From Maratus speciosus (taxonomy: Eukaryota; Arthropoda; Arachnida; Araneae; Salticidae): 64,000 nt of DNA. Location: assembly GCA_963932465.1 (NCBI GenBank), contig OZ010788.1:199332559-199396558 (forward strand), given 5' to 3'. The position numbers and the translations under genes were made by a program. Positions 11,555 through 22,711 of the stretch are shown here, one piece after another (within the stretch, counting starts at the first letter, position 1; the number at the start of each line of letters is the position of its first letter). The notes beneath the pieces were generated by a model. It ran no database searches. It worked only from the letters and a program-made list of their open reading frames with translations, and was not told the DNA's origin.

Positions 11555-12109
11555 CGTTTTTCATTGGTAATGGTTCGAAAGATCTCTGCGTCGTCGATTC
11601 AGGGTCTTCAACCCACATTTGCAATGATAAAAATAAATTTCATGACTTCAATTATGATACATCGAACGTTACTATAGCAAACGGTCAAGAATTTGATTCT
11701 GACGGTTACGGATCTGTGAAATTAAATACTGTTATGTCAGATAATACGAGTAAAACCATAACATTAAAAAATGTTTTATATGTTCCGGAGATAGCAACAA
11801 ATCTAATTTCCATCAAACAAGCTACTGAAAATGGTTGCGTAGCTATATTCGAAGATAAAATGAGTAAAATAACTCACGAAGGCGTTACATACCTTGAGGG
11901 TTACATAAATAATAATTTATGTGAAAGTAATTTGAAATCCGATTCAATTCAAAATGTAAATATGATAAATCACTGTGAAAAGAAAAATTGCTTACATAAG
12001 TGGCACGTAAGGTTGGGTCATAGAAATATTAACCACATAAAAGAATTAGTTAATAAAAACATGGCAGCAGGGATTCAAATTGATAACTGTAAGCACAGTA
12101 ATGAATGTG
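11521..12109 (+). pseudogene. Ty1/copia protease and GAG-pre-integrase segment
   Basis: This continues the copia element one frame off from Gag. The aspartic protease active site is DSGSSTHIC (codons from 11596), followed by the usual copia stretch ending NVLYVPEIATNLISI and then HKWHVRLGHRNINHIKEL, the histidine part of the GAG-pre-integrase zinc-binding region. The frame is cut at about 12110 by a foldback element. The matching cysteine end of the motif reappears at 14543, immediately beyond that element, so the insertion is younger than the copia copy. Confidence 0.85.
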
Positions 12110-14542
12110 ATAGCCTAAGAGCTAGCAACGTTTTCGTCACCTGATTTTATCATGGCTCATTTTTTTATATGTTCTTCCCTTTTATGGTGCAGTACGTTTA
12201 CAACCGGTCTGGCAGTCCGGAGACGTTGCGTTTACCTGTGGCAGAAGAGGTTATGCAGGACAAAAAACTTCAAAATTACGTCATTTTATCAAGGCTCATT
12301 TTTTTATATGTTCTTCCATTTTATGATGTAGTACGTTTGCTACCGGTCTGGCTGTCCGGAGGCGTTGCGTTTACCAGTGGCAGAAGGCGTTATGCAGGTC
12401 AAAAAACTTCAAAATTATGTCATTTTATCAAGGCTCATTTTTTTATATGTTCTTCCATTTTATGATGTAGTACGTTTGGAACCGATCTGGCAGTCCGGAG
12501 ACGTTGCGTTTACCAGTGGCAAAAGGGGTTATACAGGTCAAAAAACTTCAAAATTACAAACAAAAATCCTGCTAAAATGACGTAACATTTGTTTATACTA
12601 ACTATTTGTGATATTAATCCATTATTGCCAGACGTTACCAATGTCGCTAAGACCCTGCCAGATCCACATTTATCGATAACTTATTACTCTTTGGCTATCA
12701 GACGATCTATAATTAATTTGCAAGACATAATTTCGGTTGCAAAGTTAATGCCAGATGGCATTAAATATGGCAACCGAAGTGCTTGTTTCAAGAGTGGTTT
12801 ATAGATTAAAAATTATAAGTTATCTTTACGTCATTTTATCAAGCATAAAAATTACAAGATATTACTCTTTGGCTATCAGAAACCTACAATTAATTTGCCA
12901 GACACAAATGCGGTTGCAAAGTTAATGCCAGACGGCTTTAAATATGGCAAGGAAAGTGCCTGTTTGAAGAGTGGTTTATAGTTTAAAAATTATAAGTCAT
13001 CTTTACGTCATTTTATCAAGCTTAAAAATTACACGATATTACTCTTTGGCTAGCAGACAACCTATAATTAATTTACCAGGCACAAAATCGGTTTCAAAGT
13101 TAATGCCAGACGGCTTTAAATATGGCAAGGAAAGTACCTGTTTGAAGAGTGGTTTATAGTTTAAAAATTATAAGTCATCTTTACGTCATTTTATCAAGCT
13201 TAAAAATTGCACGATATTACTCTTTGGCTAGCAGACAACGTATAATTAATTTGCCAGACACAAATACGGTTGCAAAGTTGATGCCAGACGGCTTTAAATA
13301 TGGCAACGAAAGTGCCTGTTTCAAGAAATTGCATCTTCTGTAGGGATTTGGCTTCATTTAATGACAGTCAACGCTTAATTTTAAACAATAAACCACTCTG
13401 GAAACATGCATTTCGGTTGCCATATTTAATGCCGTCTGGCATTAACTTTGCAACCGAATTTGTGTCTGGCAAATTAATTATAGGTTGTCTGCTAGCTAAA
13501 GAGTAATATCTTGTAATTTTTATGCTTGATGAAATGACGTAAAGATGACTTATAATTTTTAAACAATAAACAAATCTTGAAACAGGCTCTTCGGTTGCCA
13601 TATTTAAAGCTGTCTGGCATTAACTTTGCAACCGAATTTGTGTCTGGCAAATTAATTATAGGTTGTCTGATAGCTTCATAAAATGACGTAAAGATAACTT
13701 ATAATTTTTTAACTATAAACCACTCTTGAAACAGGCACTTCGGTTGCCATATTTAATGCCGTCTGGCAGTAACTTTGCAACCCAAATTATGTCTTGCTAA
13801 TTATAGATCGTCTGATAGCCAAAGAGTAATATGTTATCTATAAATGTGGATCTGGCAGTGTCTTAGAGACATTGGTAACGTATGGCAATGATGGATTAAT
13901 ATCACAAATAGTTAGTATAAAAAAATGTTACAAACAAAAATCCTGCTAAAATGACGTAATTTTGAAGTTTATTGACCTGCATAACGCCTTCTGCCACTGG
14001 TAAACGCAACGTCTCCGGACAACCAGACCGGTAGCAAACGTACTACACCATAAAAGGGAAGAACATATAAAAAAATGAGACTTGATAAAATGACGTACTT
14101 TTGAAGTTTTTTGACCTGCATAACCCCTTCTGCCACAGTTATACGCAACGTCTTCCGACTGCCAGACCGGTTGCAAACGTTCTACGCCATAAAAGGGAAG
14201 AACATATAAAAAAATGAGCCTTGATAAAATGACGTAATTTTGAAGTTTTTTAACCTGCATAACCCCTTCTGCCACAGGTAAACGCAACGTCTCGGGACTG
14301 CTAGACCGGTAGCAAACGTACTACACCATAAAAGGGAAGAACATATAAAAAAATGAGCCTTGATAAAATGACGTAATTTACAAGTTTTTTGACCTGCATA
14401 ACCCCTTCTGCCACTGGTAAACGCAACGTCTCCCGGCTGCCAGACCGGTTGAAAACGTACTACACCATAAAAGGGAAGACCATATAAAAAATGAGCCTTG
14501 ATAAAATGACGTGTTTTTTGACGTTGCTAGCTCTTAGACTAT
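12110..14542. mobile_element. 2.4-kb foldback element with tandem-repeat arms
   Basis: The terminal inverted repeat is ATAGYCTAAGAGCTAGCAAC at 12110 and inverted at 14523-14542. Each arm has outer units of about 132-139 bp (anchor TTTTATCAAGGCTCATTTTT; starts near 12143, 12282 and 12421, inverted near 14091, 14223, 14358 and 14497) and inner units of about 177 bp (near 12831, 13008 and 13186, inverted from about 13400). A short unique centre lies around 13330-13390. Every unit carries AAATGACGTAA or its complement. There is no transposase; the architecture is that of Drosophila FB-type elements. The target duplication is not clear. Confidence 0.85.
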
Positions 14543-14608
14543 GAAGACTGCCTTGTGTCAAAACTAACCGATAAGCCTTACACCCAAAAGATAGTTTTAG
14601 AGTTAGTT
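14543..14608 (+). pseudogene. Copia integrase N-terminal fragment
   Basis: The short stretch begins EDCLVSKLTDKPYTQ, which fits the cysteine end of the copia GAG-pre-integrase motif and the linker before the integrase core, then a PLELV-like segment. It ends where the next TIR element starts at about 14609. It is too short to judge alone; its position beside the foldback element makes the assignment. Confidence 0.6.
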
Positions 14609-14900
14609 TTGGCTATCTCGTTGACCAAAAAACTATCGCCAAACTATAAGATTAATAATGGCTGTCAATAATGGCTGATCGTAAATGTCACTTCATTTGA
14701 TATTGAATGCGTTACACCTATTTGTTACGTCATGAAATGATTTTTAATTCGACGTTTTATTTGTATTTATATTAATTAATGTTTACTAATTTAATTTTTC
14801 TTTCGTCAGTTAAAATAAAAATTATGTCAATTTGTTGGCGAGTAGTTTGGCGATTTATATAATTTGGCGAAATTGGTCGACGGGATAATCAAGTAGTACC
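14609..14900. mobile_element. R4 short TIR element, complete copy
   Basis: The right end is GGTCGACGGGATAATCAAG plus TAGTACC; the left end is a degenerate inverted form followed by CCAAAAAACTATCGCCAAAC. The interior has TTACGTCATGAAATGAT and an AATTCGACGTTTTATTTGTA stretch. Related copies or halves lie at 18812-18905, 22320-22512, 22797-22990, 37670-37871 and 63440-63620. No ORF. It truncates the copia relic. Confidence 0.75.
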
Positions 14901-14987
14901 ATTTAAAGTATAAATTTTTATTTACATAAAAAATTAGTTCATATTAAATGATCGCACCAATAACGTTAAATTTTTTGGCTTAGATGT

Positions 14988-15184
14988 TATACATTCCCGC
15001 GGCCGCCATGTTGAATTTCTCGACGATGTTTTGTTGGCGTTTATCGATAAGACAACATCGACAAGTGACGTTCTGGCAACCCTGATAAGCCTAATATGCG
15101 CATAAATCTGCTTGGCGAAATTTACTTGGCGGAAAAGGGGTTTTCACGCCAAAAAAAATCCAAGATGGCGGCCGCGGGAATATA
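14988..15184. mobile_element. MITE with GC-rich TIR containing GCGGCCGC
   Basis: About 24-bp inverted ends: TTCCCGCGGCCGCCATGTTG on the left and its near-exact complement on the right. It is 197 bp long and has no ORF. TATA flanks both ends, so a TA target duplication is possible. It stands out as a GC-rich island in AT-rich DNA. Confidence 0.75.
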
Positions 15185-15236
15185 TAAAATCTGTTTCAAT
15201 TTTTTTTAAATGTTTTCTTTGGTAGTAACTATTACG

Positions 15237-15509
15237 TTATTGGTGTTGGTATAACAGAAAAGTACAGATTAAAATTACCTTGTAATGTGCTCCTTGTTTT
15301 ACTAAAACTCCTCTACGAACACCATTTTTAATTGCCTGATTAATTTCACAATTATAGGCTGAAACATCAAATTTCTTGCTTTCACGCAAGTTTTTCTTCA
15401 AGTTTGCCAAGGAAATGCCATTACTGGACTTGTTGTTGCGAATTACATTTAATACCATTTTCCCAAGAGATATACTAGATAACGTTTTTGAAGCTGTAGG
15501 TTTCTCCAT
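15237..15509 (-). CDS. Linker-histone (H15-like) winged-helix first exon, partial gene
   Basis: The open frame starts at an ATG at 15509. Seventy-seven codons lie before a consensus donor AAG|GTAATT (exon end at 15279); reading through reaches a stop at 15237. Residues 16-77 resemble the globular domain of histone H1/H5: GKMVLNVIRNNKSSNGISL, KKNLRESKKFDVSAY, INQAIKNGVRRGVLVKQGAHYK, i.e. helix 1, helix 2, recognition helix, then the VLVKQG wing strand. A full gene would need a second exon with the wing end and a basic tail, and I cannot see one; the next 300 bases on that strand are two short TIR elements. It may be a host H1-like or sperm-chromatin gene, a captured exon, or a pseudogene. No homologue was checked. 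Confidence 0.5.
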   Translation of the reverse strand: MEKPTASKTLSSISLGKMVLNVIRNNKSSNGISLANLKKNLRESKKFDVSAYNCEINQAIKNGVRRGVLVKQGAHYKVILICTFLLYQHQ

Positions 15510-16124
15510 ATTTATAATTATTTAATCTTGAACAATTCTTAAACCAAATATGACCAAATTAACGGCTGTTATATGGGGAGATAAGAAATTAATGGAAAGT
15601 TGAATAGAGTTAAAGAACGTGCATTGTAAATGAGTTTAATTATTTCCCGTGCGAACGTTTAAGGTAAACAATTAAAAAAAATGCAACTGAATCCGATATT
15701 ATATAAAAATTTTGCAAGTAAAACTGCGTCAAATTTACCAGAAAACGTACATTTTAATTTCTAAAATTTTTATATGATTACATCAAAATGATTTAATATT
15801 CACTCTATCACGTGAATGCTGGAATTGAAGACTGTATCTGTCAAATTTTAATACATATACAGCATTTACTCATCTTAATGCGGCATGTAGGATCTTCAAA
15901 TAAATATACTAAAATTTCGCTAGTGTAAACGACGTCATCTTCAAAAGACAAATATATCAGCTATATTTGCTAAATAGCAGTAAAAATTCTCAGCCTAAAT
16001 ACAAAAAAAGTCAGAAATTATGACATCATTTTCATGCAGTTATAGTAAGTTTTTACTTACCCATCATACGTAGTGTAGGGTAAGTCTTGTAATCGTTTTA
16101 AAAATTGAAAAAAAAAAAAAAATT
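15510..16124. other. Spacer upstream of the H15-like exon
   Basis: AT-rich. No TATA box, ORF or repeat that I can support. Any promoter of the H15-like exon would be here. Confidence 0.4.
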
Positions 16125-16193
16125 GACGGATTTACACGTTTCAGACACTGGAGATTCCGAAAAACATATTTTTAGAAAAAAAATTTGTCCGTC
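16125..16193 (+). repeat. R1-type repeat, left half before an insertion
   Basis: GACGGATTTACACGTTT, then GATTCCGAAAAACATA and GTCCGTC, match the region just after the R1 hairpin end. The continuation (GTCCGTCTGTATGTGTGT, CGCTCTATCTC) is at 18469 on the far side of a 2.3-kb element. Confidence 0.7.
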
Positions 16194-18468
16194 CCACAGT
16201 GGAGTATTTGACCCGAAATCCTGACCAAAAGTATTTTTCTATGTAAATATAGTCCGATTGTCTTGAAATTGTTAGATGTTATTGGGTATCACTATGGCAT
16301 GTTTGGTATTGTAAATGAAATCTATAGCATTTACGGTTCATTTACAGAGACACTCAAAAGAATTCCCTTACATTATGGTCTATGGGGAAAAATCGTTTGC
16401 TCTGTATTTTAATGATATCACACTTTTAAACGTGTTGAAATTTATATACATCACTAAGGTGTACTAAGGCACTTATTGTAGAATATGGTGTGCATAGAAT
16501 ATATCGTTCATTTACAGGGACACACAAAAGAATATGGCTGAAGAATAAATTTAACTATTGAAGTCTATGACCAATAATTGCTGGAAATGCGTTTGTAGTT
16601 GTGATAGGCGTTTTAAAATAGAACCATTTTTTAAAAGTATTACTTGGTGTAAATACATTCTATAGATCATATACAGGGTTTCCGTTTATTCACGGAAATG
16701 CTGAATGGGCATTTTAAACTGTGCTATGAGTTTCACTGAATTAACTTTTAGCATACTATGAAGTATACATACAAATCCATAGCCTAGTTTAATATTTTAT
16801 ATCTTAAAAGCTGACGAAGTGTAAGAAGCTGACGAAGTGTAAGTAAGATTTTAACACTTCACATAATAATAAATATACATTTTATAAATATTGTGACAAT
16901 TAAGAAAAAATAGAGTCATCCTTTAAGAAGAGCACAAAGAAAAAAGAAGTTAAAATATTAATTTACTAAGTAGATATTTTAAAAATACGAATAAATCACT
17001 TGTCCATTGACTTAACATTACCGAAGGAAGTGTGGAAGTTGAGCGACTTGTAACCTTAACTATTTACTGTCTTTAAGAGGAAAGTAATTGTTGATAGGTT
17101 TGTCTTATTCACTATTAATGTTTAATATAATGTATTTAATTTTACTACATATAAAACTTATTATTTACATTTAATAATGCTTATTACATTTAAATTACAT
17201 TTAATAATAATTATTTCATTTAATTTATGTTTAATAGTGTTATATTTAATAGTAGGCTTAGTAAAGTGGACTCTATATAGTATAGATTGCTAGTTTTTGA
17301 ATGTATTTAATATATTACCAGTTTCAAAATTATTCTTCCGAACTCTTCTTCATTACTCTTTTCTTGGCTTTTATCGGGACTACCATCAGACCTTGCTGGA
17401 AGAAGAAGTTGTAGGGTCTTGCTACTGTATGGCTTACTCTTTTTAGTTGGTAAACGGAGTTATTAGAAAACATGAAGTTGCTTGTTTTCCCGTATATTAT
17501 AAAAGGAAAATTTTAATAAAAATATCTTGGTGCCGTTTGTCAGTTTTGGAATTAAAATTAGGCGTCCCTTTTTAAGAACACCGCCATCGAAAGGGTTAAT
17601 TCCCTCCTTTCTCTCCTTATGTTACACACATGAGCCCCAATAACTAATTAGGAAACCCTTTTTCAATAAATAAGTATATACAATTTGAAGGCGATCGGAT
17701 ATTTCTATCAAAAGATATAGAGTTGCGTGCGTATGTAAGTACCTACATATGTACATATGTACATACGTACATACATACAGACAGAATATGTAGGTGCAAA
17801 AGCTCTTCGGTAATATCCTGTGAGCTATAAACCTGCAAAACGACAGCAAATATATAGTTCTTATCTCTTCAATTCGGTGGCCCCAAAACAGAGCATTTAA
17901 ATAGTCATCCCGAAAAAAAAAATATATAAAAAAATGGCAACAATATGCGGAAGATTTTTTTGCAGAAATTGACACCCAAGACTACAACTAATACGATTAT
18001 AATTCAAACATGGCTGGGCAAAGCGCGGCACATATTTAAAAAGCTTTCGATATGTATAAATTAGAGCCAAAAACGCTTTAAAAATAACCCTTTTACACAT
18101 TTAATGTTTTTTTATTACATTAAAAAACGAAACTATTTAAATTAACACATAGTTTAACAATAAGCTCTGACCTTTGTTAAACACGTAAGTCCTGTTTAGT
18201 TTCAATTTAACAATTCATTGAGCTACAAAAAATTATATTTAAACATAACAACAATGCCAAAAAGCAACAAAAAACCACGTCTTCTCAGAAAGAAACTTCC
18301 TCTTTAGCTGAGGCCAGGAGCCACCGGATATAACCCAGGTTCCTAAAATAGACATAGGTCGATGCACCAATTAGTTACCTATTAAAAATATATAATTTTT
18401 ACAGTTGTTGACGAAATTTTAATTTTTTCATTTTTGGCCAGGTTTTTGGGTCAAATACTCCACTGTGC
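16194..18468. mobile_element. hAT-like element, non-autonomous, 2.3 kb
   Basis: The terminal inverted repeats CACAGTGGAGTATTTGACCC (16195) and its complement (ending 18467) extend to about 35 bp with mismatches. GTCCGTC flanks both sides (16187-16193 and 18469-18475), a 7-8 bp duplication fitting hAT. The interior holds R3-type monomers at 16310-16690 (ACAGGGACACACAAAAGAAT), an ACAT microsatellite at about 17735-17785, and no transposase. It splits an R1-type repeat. Confidence 0.75.
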
Positions 18469-18660
18469 GTCCGTCTGTATGTGTGTGTGTCTGTAAACGC
18501 TCTATCTCCCGAACAAATTGAGATAGAGACTTGAAATTCGGTGTGTACTTAGGGAGTAATAATGGGAAGAAGCCCATTGAATATCAGTAACCTAGATTAA
18601 CCGGAACTATTTTACCGGATCGGATAATTAGTTGGCGAGATATTTGTAATTCTATTTTTC
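18469..18660 (+). repeat. R1-type repeat, right half
   Basis: TCTG/TG microsatellite then CGCTCTATCTCCCGAACAAA, the R1 monomer start, in a divergent form. Confidence 0.6.
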
Positions 18661-18811
18661 ACACTCTTCGATTTTTCATGACCATGTATTTCATTCAAAT
18701 TTCAATTCAAAGATATATTTTAATTGGAAATGAGACGCTTAATCCGACGCAGTAAACTGTTAGTTGGATTATAATTTTTCGAGTTATAAGGATGTTTCTT
18801 TTACGCAATTC

Positions 18812-18905
18812 GGTACTATTCGATTGTCCCGCCGACCAAAAAACTATCGCCAAACTTTAAGATTAAACGCCAATAATGGCTTATCGTAAATGTCAAGCAT
18901 TTAAT
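18812..18905 (+). mobile_element. R4 element, left end only
   Basis: GGTACTATTCGATTGTCCC then GACCAAAAAACTATCGCCAA, as in the complete R4 copies; the right half is missing. Confidence 0.65.
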
Positions 18906-18923
18906 GCTTCTCCATACCTATAA

Positions 18924-19075
18924 GGGGGTTTAGGGGCTATTCAAATATTACGTAAGCATGTTTTTGGCAATTTTTGACCCCCCCTCCCCCTTTGTCAGCA
19001 AAAATAAGCAAATAGCTAACCCTTCCCTTAATAATTACGTAAGAAAATTGCAACCCCCCCCCCTCCCACTTTTCT
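18924..19075. mobile_element. Short MITE with TTACGTAAG ends, partial
   Basis: TTAGGGGCTATTCAAATATT then ACGTAAGC, C-rich blocks, TGTCAGCAAAAATAAGCAAA and a second ATTACGTAAG. A related copy with the opposite end intact is at 24895-25013. TTA next to the GGGGCT end would fit a PIF/Harbinger-type duplication, but this is inference. Confidence 0.55.
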
Positions 19076-19191
19076 TTAACACTAATAATTTAATTTGAAA
19101 AAGAATAGGACTTAATTCATATTAAAAAAACTCTACTCGACTTAAAAAAAATAATTAAAAAAATGCTTGTTTTATTTCCTTACAATTCTAG

Positions 19192-19465
19192 TTAACCCTT
19201 TAAGACCGGACCCGCTCGATCGTGCGGGTTAATCATTAAATAAAATCTACCTTCCTATGTTATCTATTCCAAAAATGCCGGAATCGAGTGATTGTGCTGG
19301 TTAACAGAAACTATATTATATGAATTTTGTCAACAGATAGTGAATTATTAGTTACAAATTTCAGTTATATCAAAAATATAACTCCACTTATGTTACATAT
19401 TATTCAGTTATATCAGATATGTTTTCAAAAAAAACTCAAAAAGCAGTCCGGTCTTAAAGGGTTAA
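19192..19465. mobile_element. piggyBac-type MITE, TTAA target
   Basis: TTAA lies on both sides (19192-19195 and 19462-19465) with inverted ends CCCTTTAAGACCGGAC and its complement. TTAA plus a CCC start is the piggyBac pattern. The element is about 266 bp and non-coding. Two internal stretches (CGATCGTGCGGGTTAA near 19215; GAGTGATTGTGCTGGTTAA near 19285) look like a subrepeat. Confidence 0.8.
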
Positions 19466-19821
19466 GAAAATTTCTTAGCCCTTTTTCACAATCACAATTT
19501 TAGAAGAACTTAGCCATTTGTAAAATTTAAATTTGAACATGCCCATATCTATTCCGATGCTGACCACGACTGCTCAAGCCATTTTTCCATATCTGTTATG
19601 ATATTGGTTTCCAGTTTTACTTGATTATCTTCATCGCTTTCTTTTCGGATGCAATCTTGATCAACTTCATCTTCATTGATCTACTCAACATCTTCCATAT
19701 CTTCCACGAATTTTATGACGCACACAAGTTAATTTGCTCGACGAGCAGCAATTCTCAATGGTCGTATAAGACAGGCCTTCTCGCTTTTTTAGCTCACAGA
19801 CTATCAAAGCCTGAGAGCTTA

Positions 19822-21160
19822 TGTGCCCGCCGGTTCTGTAGGTAGATACGTATGTACGTGTGTGGCGCGCCTAACGCGAAAACTCTTGATAGAAATATCC
19901 GATTTGCTTCAAAAAAATTTTCTAGGTTCATTCTGATAAGGCATTTTCCTGATTAGTTTTTGGGGTTCATTGGTTAAGAATAAAGGGGAGCTAGTCTTCC
20001 CCCCCCCCTTAATTTAGATAAATGGTTTTTTCATGCAGAAATATTCGATTTGCTCCAAATTTGGTATACCAGTTTATTATGTTAAAAAGCTTCCCTGATT
20101 AGATTTGGAAGCTCATTACTTAAGTATAAAGAAGGAAAAGGAGGCTACACCCCTTAATTTAAATAAATGGATTTTTCATGTAGAAATATTCGATTTGCTC
20201 CAAATTTGGTATACCGGTTTATTATGTTAAGGATTAGATTTGGAGGTTCATTACTTACATATAAAGGGAGGAAAAGGGGGGCTAGCCCCTCCCCTTAATT
20301 TAGATAAATGGGTTTTTCATGCAGAATTATTCGATTTGCTCCAAATTTGGTATACCGGTTTATTATGTTAAGGAGCTTCCCTGATTAGATTTGGAGGTTC
20401 ATTAGTTAAGTATAAAGGGAGGAAAGGAGGGCTAACCCCCCCTCTTAATTTAGATAAATGGATTTTTCATGCCGTTATTCAGAGTTATTCGATTTGCTCC
20501 AAATTTCGTATACCGGTTTATTATGTTAAGGAGCTGCCTCGATTAGATTTGGAGATTTATTGGTTAAGTATAAAGGAGGAACGGGTCTAGTCTCTCCTTA
20601 ATTTAGATAAATGGGTTTTTCATACAGAATTGTTCGATTTGTTTCAAATTTGATATACCAGTTTATTCCGATATGGCTTCCTTCATTTGATTTGGAGGTT
20701 CATTGGTTATGCATAAAAGGGGGAAAGGGGGCAATTGCCCCTCCCCTTAATTTAGATAAATGGGTTTTCATGCAGAATTATCTAATTTAGTTTAATTTTT
20801 TTTTCTATGTTCATTCTGATAAGGAGCTTTTCTGATTAGATTTGAAGGTTCATTGGTTCAGCATAAAGAGAGAAATGGGGGAGTTAATACCCCCCTTAAT
20901 TTAGAGAAATGGTTTTTTCATGCAGAATTACCTGATTTGCTTCAAATTTGGTATACCAGTTTATTATGTTAAGGAGCTTCCCTGATTAAATTTGGAGGTT
21001 CTTTGGTTAAGTATAAAGGGAGCAACAGGGACTAATCCCTTCTTTTTTTTTTTTCGAGGGTCATTATTCTTTGAAATAAGAGTATAATATACAATTAGTG
21101 TGAATAGCCTTTGAGCTCAATGCTATCAGTTTAACTGGTCAATTTTCTTTTTATTTCTGT
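19822..21160 (+). repeat. R2 minisatellite array (~145-155-bp monomers)
   Basis: About eight monomers share TATACCGGTTTATTATGTTA, GATTAGATTTGGAGGTTCAT, a G-rich then C-rich pair, and TTAATTTAGATAAATGG. Anchors (ATTCGATTTGCTCC) fall near 20041, 20187, 20326 and 20484, so spacing is roughly 140-158 bp. A non-repeat tail (AGAGTATAATATACAATTAG, then GAGCTCAATG) at 21065-21160 is shared with the copy at 35575-35690, so this is a dispersed element, not a local satellite. Confidence 0.8.
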
Positions 21161-21410
21161 TTGTTATAATTGTTTTTGTGTATGTTTGCTGACTTCTGAG
21201 ATGCATGGTATTGGCCACAACTTCCACAAGTTCTTGCGGATAATTGCGACTTTATGGAAGGGCAAAAATAGTCATATGGCGTCTTCAATTCAATTGGATT
21301 ACATTTCATTTTTAGTAAGGTACAAAATTTGAAAACAGTTAGAAGATTATCTGCTACAAAACTTAGATATTTTTTAATTTTTTTCCCTCATAGATGCATT
21401 AATTTTCGAG

Positions 21411-22597
21411 TTATCTCTCTATTCTAAAAAAAAAAGTAACTACCGCTGTCACCGCCGCCGCCGGTTTTGCTTTTTTTGTGACCGGAGGCCTTTCTTCGTT
21501 AATATTAACAAAAATAATGCATACAAAAATATGAAAATCGGTGGTTTTATACAGAAATGTTTGATAAACACGCTGATGCAGACAGTTTTCAAATTGAAGA
21601 ATTATTTTAAGAGTTATTTAATGCTAAAGTTGGACAAAATCGTTCCACTAAAAAAGTTTCATAGCAGAAAAAACTATACATGGCAGTGTAATCATTTTTA
21701 GATCATTTTATGCGTTAGAATTTGCCGGAGTGCAGATTGCATTAATTTTTTTTATTTTGACTTATTTTTTCAGGTTTTATTTCTATTTTAAATTCAAATT
21801 TTCAGCATTTCTAGAGATATTTTTTACAGATTTCAGAAAATTGTACTAATTTAAACTGTTGCCAACTGTATAAAAAGGGCAAGCAATAATGTTTGCTTCA
21901 AATTAAAAATTTATTTACACGTGACTATTATAAACAGGAAAAAAACTTTCAAATTAGAATTAAATAATTACGTATAAAAAGCAGGAATTTATTAAAAATT
22001 ACGTCATAAAAAGTATACACGTGAATTTTCAAAGAGAAAGGATATTGTAAAATAATAAATTCATTAACATGCGTTAGAAGTCTTAGGAGAAATTACGTCA
22101 TATTTACGTCACATTATAGTTATTACATAAAATGAACACAAAATAATATTGCAAAAAAGTTTAAATTTAGAAATTGCGCTAGACATTTATTTGATATTTT
22201 GAGAATTAATTTAAAATGTCTCATTTAAAAGAACTTTCTTTTCGCTTTGTTAAAAAATACCAGGAGACAAAGACTCTCTTTACTTAATAATTCTTTTTAT
22301 ATTAGCTTATTTTGAAATGTTGTTACACGTATATACGTCATCAAGTTATTTTTATTTCGACGTTTTATTTGTGTTTTTATTAATGTTATACGAATTTATT
22401 TGTTCTTTCGTTATTTAAAATAAAATTTATATCAATTTGTATAATTTGACGAGTGTTTTGGCGATTTATATAATTTGGCGAAATTGGTCGACAGGATAAT
22501 CAAGTAGTACCGCAGCGGATTTGGCGTTAAAATTCCCCAATCAAAGAGAAATGAATAGAAATTCGTTTATAGGGAGATCGCCACTGTTTTTTAAATT
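21411..22597 (+). repeat. PAL palindrome, arm A (outer left)
   Basis: A ~1.19-kb arm that is the inverted copy of 22712-23892. It starts with TTATCTCTCTATTCTAA and CCGCCGCCGCC, contains R4 right-end sequence (GGTCGACAGGATAATCAAG at about 22486) and ends CCACTGTTTTTTAAATT. TGACGTAA-type motifs recur. No substantial ORF. Confidence 0.85.
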
Positions 22598-22711
22598 ACT
22601 AGGGGGCTCGGCCCCCTACGAGCTACGCTCGCCAACCCCCTTCCAGACACCGCAGACTCTAAATGCACGCTAATTTGATCGGCTTTAAAAAGATTTCGAA
22701 AGATTGAATTA
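22598..22711 (+). repeat. PAL segment B: hairpin-rich terminal block
   Basis: It starts ACTAGGGGGCTCGGCCCCCT, a 7-bp stem with a 3-base loop, followed by CGAGCTACGCTCG, a 5-bp stem. It is repeated inverted at 23893-24005, giving a 1.4-kb unit (22598-24005) with ~113-bp inverted ends. It also forms the spacer of the A/A' palindrome. Confidence 0.85.

Noticed and set aside
12169..14287. ORFs sharing LFLYVLPFYDV on plus and minus strands
   Set aside because: They are the same foldback monomers read in both arms, with no start context or constraint.
12143..14500. CRISPR-like regularly spaced repeats
   Set aside because: Units are long, degenerate and abut without spacers, and the DNA is eukaryotic.
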